Under the pieces are notes generated by a model that saw nothing but the letters and a program-made list of their open reading frames with translations, searched no databases and was not told the DNA's origin. From NCBI GenBank assembly GCA_033060915.1, contig CM065394.1, forward strand, positions 22,187,001-22,251,000: DNA of 64,000 nt. The letters run 5' to 3'. The DNA is from Euryodendron excelsum (lineage: Eukaryota; Streptophyta; Magnoliopsida; Ericales; Pentaphylacaceae). This document shows, in pieces, positions 57,662 through 64,000 of the stretch (its first letter is position 1; every line of letters begins with the position of its first letter). A program made the translations under genes and the position numbers.

Positions 57662-58900
57662 TTTTTTTTTTTTTTTTTTTTTTGACAAGTTCATGACATT
57701 TATAAAGAAAAAGGCACTGGCAAAGGGGTGCAAATCTTTACAACCACAAATAATAACTTTAGCCTATATATCTACAATGGAAGAGAAACAAAAAGGAACA
57801 GCCCCTCTCATCCAAAAAAATAAAAACAAAAATAAAGAAGGATGATTCCCTTCAGACTACGAGTTGGGATCTCAACACCTCAAAAGCCTACGACATTTTT
57901 CTCACCAAATACTCCACATAACACACAAAGGGGCAACAACCCAAACTCGCCTCTCCCTCCATTTCGGACAGCTGCACAACAAAAAGCCAAAAGACCCACC
58001 ACTGAAGAGGGCATAACCCACTCAATCCGAAAACATAATTCCAACAAGCCCTAAACATCTCTAGCCATAGGAAAATGAAGAAGATGATCACCGTCTTTCC
58101 CCAGGATTTGCACATATTGCACCAATCCATAATAACTTTCCTTCTCTTCCTAAGCTTATCGATCATAAGAATGGCCTGCGGCCCTGCAGAGATGCCATCC
58201 ATACAAAGAAAGCCATCTTGGGGGAACCTCAGTCTGCCAAATTCCTTTCCATGGTGCAGAGAAGGGGCCTTCCTTAAAAGCCCTCCAAGCGAGCCCATCC
58301 TACCCATCCGCACAAATTGGATTATCGTGCAACATACCAAAAAAGGCTTTTGAAAAGTCCACCTCCCAACCCTACAAGTTTCTCTTAAACTGTTGTGTCC
58401 ATACCTTCTGTCCAGAAGAATAAGACAAACAACATCCTGTTGTGACTTCTTTAACGGGATGTTGTTTGTCTACGCCCCATCAAACATCCTGTAAAGGCCG
58501 GGAAACCCTCTCTCAAGGGCCTACACCGCATTGAATATCCAGCCAAAACCTAACCTTGCTTCCATTGCGCACCTTGAAAGATGAGCTTAAGGAAATCCCC
58601 CCATACGAGCATAAAACCCCCAGTCCATACAGAGTCTAATGATATCAGTAGACCATCCACCACATTGACAATCATATTTCCCCACCACCACCCTTCCCCA
58701 TGTGAAAGAATAAACAAGGCAGCAGCAATAAGGAAGTTAAAAAAGAAGGCACTTGTGATAACAATGAAGGAGAATAAGTGATTCAAACATGTCCTCTTTC
58801 TCTTCACTTTATCTGTCATTTTATCCATTCTACTTCTCATATTTTCCATTTGAATCAGAGATGTTTCTTTGCCCCTGAGTCTTTTTATCTTTTATAGCAA
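57662..58900 (-). mobile_element. 5'-truncated L1 LINE, 3' end with poly-T (A-tail) at 57662-57683
   Basis: A run of 22 T at 57662-57683 is the A-tail on the minus strand. Upstream, minus-strand translations in shifting frames give the zf-RVT region after LINE reverse transcriptase: a PWKGIW-like start, KLRKRRKVIMDWCNMCK with the Cys pair (about 58130), GDHLLHFP and EWVMPSSVVGLL. Several frameshifts show it is dead. The upper border is not determined. Confidence 0.7.
58423..58471. repeat. Perfect 15-bp inverted repeat (hairpin) with 19-nt loop
   Basis: AGACAAACAACATCC at 58423-58437 is followed after 19 nt by its exact complement GGATGTTGTTTGTCT at 58457-58471. It lies inside the LINE fragment and is not explained by LINE coding sequence. 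Confidence 0.85.
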
Positions 58901-61358
58901 AATGAGGTAAATAGAAACAATTGTGCAAGGAGATCCTGATATGTGTCAACACAAATTATTGTTTCAATGTAATGTTCCGTTTACATTTCATTATGCTTCA
59001 ATGGAAACATTGGAATTCCATTTTTTCACTAATGTTTCGTGTTGGTTTCCAAGGAAACAGAAGCATTTTGGCTGTTATGTCCCTTGAGAAGAAGTTATAA
59101 TATTTATTTCAAGCGTTTCAGCTGAGAAAAAGAAGAAGCTATTTTTGTGGGTTTTTATTTATTTATTATGCAATCACTAGTTTTAGGTCGTGCAATGCAT
59201 GGGACTTTTTTGTTAATTTTTAGACCTCTTATTCTTGTTGCAGTGATTTTACATTAAAAAAATAAATATCTTCATAAATGAATAAATGTAATATTTTTTG
59301 TTTATATTTTAATTTTTATGCTATCTAATTATGTATTCATCTATCTATTTATGCTTAATGTAAATTGAATGTCAATGTTCCATTTGTTTTACGTACTTAT
59401 ATATAACCATCTACACAAAAACAAAAATGTATTGTTAGCTTAACGAAAGAACTAGTATTGATAATGAACTTTCTCTTCACCTAAATTTAATAAATACAGT
59501 GTATAGACGCATGAATCTCAAGTCAAAACTTAGTACTCATGAAAATTGAAGTATCACATACTTCTTCACCTAGACAAACACCATAAAATACAATAACTAA
59601 ATAAATATAGTGAACCAGTATAAAAAAAAGTAGAGTGAACCAAAGACACAACTGAAACGATTATTTATCGTTTTTATTTTTGCAAGAAATTTTTTCAATG
59701 AAAACTTGAGAACCACTCAAATGAATCATTTGTCACAACCACGGCAACAATGCCTCTTTTCTATATATGATATACAGATATGACAGACTTGTGCATGGAA
59801 GAAATAGAAAATTGTTTGTTAAGAAGCAATAAAAATTAAAACCGTTATAAAGTAAATAAGTATATTACAAAACATTGTGTTACATTTGTGTGGATGGATT
59901 TCAAATGAAGATCCAAATCTAAGTTATAAAATTTAGATTTAAACCAAACTCCTTTAAATGATTTAGATCAGAGCTATACTCCTTTAAAAGATAAGTGTGA
60001 AAAATGCAGAATCCAAATGTAACCTTGAAGTTCCAAATTTTCAAAACTACAGGTTATAGCAAACAACCAATCAAGGCAACCACAATGCCCCATCTTGGAA
60101 CATGAAAAAGAGAGAGGCGGAGAGAGAGAGGGGCTTATAAGTACTCATATTATTCAAATTCAATCAGAATTTCAGCTATTAGTAGAAGCAATTGAGGACT
60201 TGAGACTGGTTTAGCTAGAATGATGACTCCAGAATTAAAATATTGAACAAAATTGTGAATACTGTTGCAAACTAGGTTACATGACTCTTCTAAAATTGTG
60301 AAGTACCCATATTGAATACTTAAACACTTCGATAAGGATATGTCATATGTGTCCAATATTCTAATTGGACATACACCCAATAACTTTTTATAAGTAGTCA
60401 AGTATACAATATAACTATGCATAACACTTCCATTTTAAGCATTGTATGCTCTATTTTGTTTGTAAACACCATTTTACTTTACAAAAATAAAAGTATTTAA
60501 GAAATATAAAATCTAATTGTGTCCCCTGGACTTGGACATGAGAATTACATGAACCCACATTTAGACACATACCACATCCATTTTCAGTCATGCAACATAT
60601 GTTGCAAAATCACCCCTAACAAAAGCTAAATCATTATTGCTTTATGCCTACATAATAACCTTTACTTAAGCTCTATAATTAGAGGGACAAGTCAATTGTT
60701 ATGGATTACTATCTAGCTGACTGAAAAACCTCTCTTCTTGCTTTCTAGACAAAAGAAAAGGACTTAGATTGTTTATAAGGAAACCAGTTGAGAAGGAAAA
60801 AGAAAAAAGAAATGCCTTTGCACAGATATGGACCGTGGAACCCCTAAAACTGGATGGTGCATGGTCCCTACAGTGGATACAAAACCGATGTATCATTCCC
60901 CTTATGGCTTAAAGTCTTCCGATGATATCAAACTATTACAAATTACAAGCTTATACTAGACTCTTGATTTCCTACCTCTGATTGCAGTTCAACTATGCCT
61001 AGATGTCTCATTGCTATTCTTTTTGTTAAGGGTACCCAATGTGGTACAGATCTCCTCCTTTCTTTAGGTTTAGGAATATGAAAAAATGTAATGCCGACAC
61101 AACCACAGAAATGGAGTGCTACCATTTTTATGACGAGGAACCTCCCCAAATTAGGGCCCTTTGGACCCACACCTACAAGAGTAAACTGCAAATACATCTA
61201 ATCACCCGCAAACCACAGGTAACAATTAAGCCTGACAGACACTAGTGAGAGTCCAACCAAAGACATCCGAATTTAGGGTTCATCCCAAAGTTGATTCCAC
61301 ACCATTGGGCAACACTGGTGTTACATATTGCTTTAGTAATGGTAAGACTTCCACAAAC
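58901..61358. other. Gene-free AT-rich region
   Basis: I see no supported gene or element. A short GA microsatellite lies at about 60110-60132 (GAGAGAGGCGGAGAGAGAGA). Confidence 0.5.
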
Positions 61359-61423
61359 TTTTTTTTTATAAGTACATAAGAAAGTATTAAAATGCATCAA
61401 AAGGGTTTCAACCCTGTACCAAC
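61359..61423 (-). mobile_element. 3' end of a second minus-strand LINE, with short T-tail
   Basis: Nine T (61359-61367) followed by ATAAGTACATAAGAAAGT is the complement of a LINE 3' end and tail. The element is interrupted by a solo LTR and continues at 63078. Confidence 0.6.
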
Positions 61424-63077
61424 TGTTAGCCCCAAGCTTTCCAAAAAGTTTATTTTTATATATTTTGATGATTCCAAACTTAAATGATTTTAGAGTACGT
61501 GATTTTATGTTTCAAATCTTGCTTAATCTCTTACTGTTAGATTGTATTCTTTTGAAAAGATTTACAGGTCATATTTTGGAAAGAACTGTAAGGAGATTTA
61601 TTCAATGCAAAGATCATGGCAAGCATTATGAAAAGGATTCAACTCAAGCAATCAGCCGAAATCAAGGAGTTGTAAAATGAAACATCTCCGAAGGAGAAAA
61701 TTAGAAGATCTAACTATTTTCCTAGGGTTTCTATTCGATGATGCTATATCCATTGATACAAGCCTTCCATCTATAACTACGTGCTGGGAAATTTCATATA
61801 TGGAAGTTATCTTCTTGTAGCAAGTATTGTGATCTTGAGATCAAGAAAGAAAGCCATGCAACAAGGGGAAGTGGAGCAGATATTTGAGAATCAAGGGACG
61901 ACCAAAAGGAAAGTCAAGGGACAAGATTTGAAGACAAAGTTCAGCTTCCAGAACAATCCGGGTCCAAGGATTTTATGCAAATAAAGAAAATAAGTTTTGG
62001 TATGTTTTGTAAATGTGCCAAATTTGTCTAAGGAAAGATATTGCTGTCAAGAAATATTCTCTTCAAATCTGCAGCAAATCCAGCCATGAATCAAGAAAGA
62101 AATAAGGAAAGATCAAGGCTTCCACAAAGACACTTTCGGAAAGGAAAATTACTGGCAAAGCAAATATGGAAAGATTTACCCTCCGAAATTTGCAGAAAAT
62201 TCGGCAGCATCTATGAAATGATTAAAGTCATATACAAGATATTTTAAGGAAGGAAAATTCTAGGGAAATTTTCTCCAACGCCTACATTCCAAAAGAAGAC
62301 CAGAGATCATCTTTATATATACAATACATAGTTGAAGAGAAAGACAAGTTTTTGAGAGCTTCGTTGTGTTTTCTCTTGTAATCCTTTGAGAGCTTTATTG
62401 GTATATTCATTCTGTGAGAGAATTTATTTGTAAGCAAGAGTGGTTTTACTCTTGTAAGAGAGATATCTAGCTAAGAGGATAGCTAGGGTTTAGGTGTGAC
62501 TAGGGCCTGTTCAAAATTTAGTTGGAGCGATAGAATCACTTTTAAGGTGGACTAGCATCGGTAAAGCTAGTGGTTGTATCAAATCATTGGATATAGTGGA
62601 GAAAAATCTCAAATAAGAAGCCTTAGGGTGTGCACGTAGGCTAAAAGAGTTAAAGCCAAACCACCAAAAAATCTGGTGTCTCATTCTATTACTTACTTTA
62701 TTTTTATGCTTGGTTTGCTATTTATTATTGCTTAAAATTATCTCCATATCTTTAATTTGTTTGATCATTACACTGCTTGAGATTAATTTGTGGCTAATCA
62801 AAAAATCGTTTGTTTAAGCTTTCTCATCTGGTATTTTGAGCATTTTCATTTAGTTCCTACGACTTACCATCTCTCTATAATTTTGAGCATTCTCATTTCT
62901 AGATTAGAGCTTTCTCATATATGGTTTGTAAGTTCATAACTTTATGTTTATTTGAGCTCTCTCAGTTCTGAATTAGAGCTTGCTCATTTCAATTGCTTAG
63001 TATTATTGCCATAAGGTATTTTTAATTTTTAAAAACTCAATTCACCACCCTCTTTGGTTGCTTTCTGGGTAACAACA
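61424..63077 (+). mobile_element. Copia-type solo LTR (1,654 bp) inside the second LINE
   Basis: It starts TGTTAGCCCC and ends TAACAACA, with TTCACCACCCTCTTTGGTTG near the end, closely paralleling the end of the 2238-4418 LTR. A TATATATA box lies at 62314, followed by a leader rich in TTGAGAGCTT and TTGTAAGCAAG. There is no internal coding region. Flanks are ccaac and tatac, so a clean target duplication is not seen; tgtac/tatac four bases out is a near match. ORFs inside are not credible. Confidence 0.7.
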
Positions 63078-64000
63078 TATACAAAAAGTGTCGACAAAGC
63101 TCAAAAAAGCACCTATATATCAATAGGGAAGTTCAATTTCCCCAAAAACTCTACAAAAGATCTCAAAGAAAAATACAAGGTCCCCTCAAGCCAAAAATAT
63201 AAGAAAACAAGCATTAATCCTTTTAAGCTATACACGGGACACTCCACTTCATTAATAGATATTCTATTTCTCTCCCTCCAAAGGCTCCACATAACATGAA
63301 GCGGTGTTGTCTCCCAATCTTTCTGATTACTGCCCTAGGGCAGCCCTCCCTCCAAGAAACCAAAAACAATTGTTTAACAGAATATGGCATCACCCATTCC
63401 ACTCCAAAAGTAGAAAACACCGCACTCCACACCTGCCAAGCCACTCGACAGTGCAAAAGAAGGTGACTCATAGACACTGCTATTTTCTTGCACATGTAAC
63501 ACTAATCCATCATAATTTTGTCTCACTTCCTGTTCAGATATTACCAATAGTCAAAATTGCTTCCCATGCCACAGTCCAAAAGAAGAATGCCACCTTAAAG
63601 GGAACCTTCAATTTCCAAATACCAATCCCGGCAAGGAAGCATCCCCCTTCCCTATGAGCTACAATATAAAGAGGTAACAAAAAATCATATTAGACCTTTT
63701 AACTTTCCAAACCACCTTTGTCCCTGTTAGAACCTTGCAATCTAAAGCATTCTAAAAAATGCCTTAATTGATTTCACCTACCAACCTTACAAGGCCCTTC
63801 TGAGTGAGGGACTCCAAGCAGCTCCAGCGAAAGATAGGGTCCAACACTCTACCATGGAAGCCTCTCAATCCCTTGCCATGTCGTACAAGTCCAGAAAGAT
63901 CTCCCTAGGAGGCTTTCATCCCCACCACACATCCTGCCAAGAGCTTCACCCTCCTTACATTAACCACCTTAAAGCAAGTAAGATTGGGGAATTAATCCCT
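63078..64000 (-). pseudogene. Second L1 LINE: zf-RVT region of ORF2 (continues beyond window)
   Basis: The minus-strand frame 63495-63223 encodes MCKKIAVSMSHLLLHCRVAWQVW, then FGVEWVMPYSVKQLFLVSW, the Cys/His zf-RVT segment after plant LINE reverse transcriptase. Upstream on the minus strand (63500-63640), in another frame, KVAFFLWTV-like and AILTIGNI-like residues precede it. There are several frame breaks. The RT domain itself would lie at coordinates above 64000. Confidence 0.7.

Noticed and set aside
60150..60422. 90-residue minus-strand ORF
   Set aside because: No domain or gene context. The plus strand looks like old repeat sequence.
1..64000. tRNA, rRNA or riboswitch genes
   Set aside because: No cloverleaf-type or conserved rRNA sequence was recognised by eye. 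A tRNAscan/Infernal run would settle this.

Overview
The window is plant nuclear DNA, very probably from a large-genome eudicot. It is dominated by nested, decayed LTR retrotransposons. One recognisable host gene is present: the large terminal exon of a GAUT11-like galacturonosyltransferase, on the minus strand at about 50.5-51.9 kb. The species cannot be named from the sequence. There is no bacterial, viral or organellar gene content, no CRISPR array and no tRNA or rRNA gene that I could recognise.

Left part (1 to 22.9 kb). A Ty3/gypsy element of the Tat lineage (Ogre/Retand-like), called element A, runs on the plus strand from before base 1 to 19331. The order is RT, a first RNase H, a second (archaeal-type) RNase H, integrase, a non-coding spacer, an ANTISENSE open reading frame (DUF7745/plant-mobile-domain-like), a polypurine tract, then a giant 3' LTR of about 4.7 kb. 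A Ty1/copia-type solo LTR (2238-4418) splits the integrase. A 5.2 kb solo LTR of A's own family (11494-16719, perfect 5-bp target duplication) sits inside A's 3' LTR. Element A appears to have landed in yet another LTR of the same family, whose right part survives at 19332-22868.

Middle part (22.9 to 45.6 kb). After a gene-poor stretch with a long-TIR MITE comes element B, a second Tat-lineage element on the minus strand (about 26.5-40.0 kb). It has the same architecture. Its antisense ORF lies on the plus strand at 27771-31267, carries a plant mobile domain, has a TATA box upstream, and contains two short introns recognisable by GT..AG borders and restored reading frame. A 5.66 kb solo LTR of the A family (33585-39244, TSD gttgt) interrupts its RNase H region. 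From about 40.0 to 45.6 kb there are two truncated 3' ends of A-family elements (internal 3' region, polypurine tract, partial LTR), fused in tandem.

Right part (45.6 to 64 kb). This holds LINE fragments, a small Tourist-like MITE inside a LINE RNase H domain, a 94-bp tandem repeat, the GAUT11-like exon, and upstream of it a likely first intron or 5' flank containing a gypsy-type solo LTR and two minus-strand L1 LINE 3' ends. The second LINE is split by another copia-type solo LTR. The first GAUT11 exon (signal anchor) is not visible and may lie beyond 64 kb.

Nothing among the mobile elements looks intact: all pol and antisense frames carry stops or frameshifts. The most interesting signals are the spliced, separately promoted antisense ORFs in the Tat elements, the covarying palindromic iterons in the giant LTRs, and the repeated same-family nesting.
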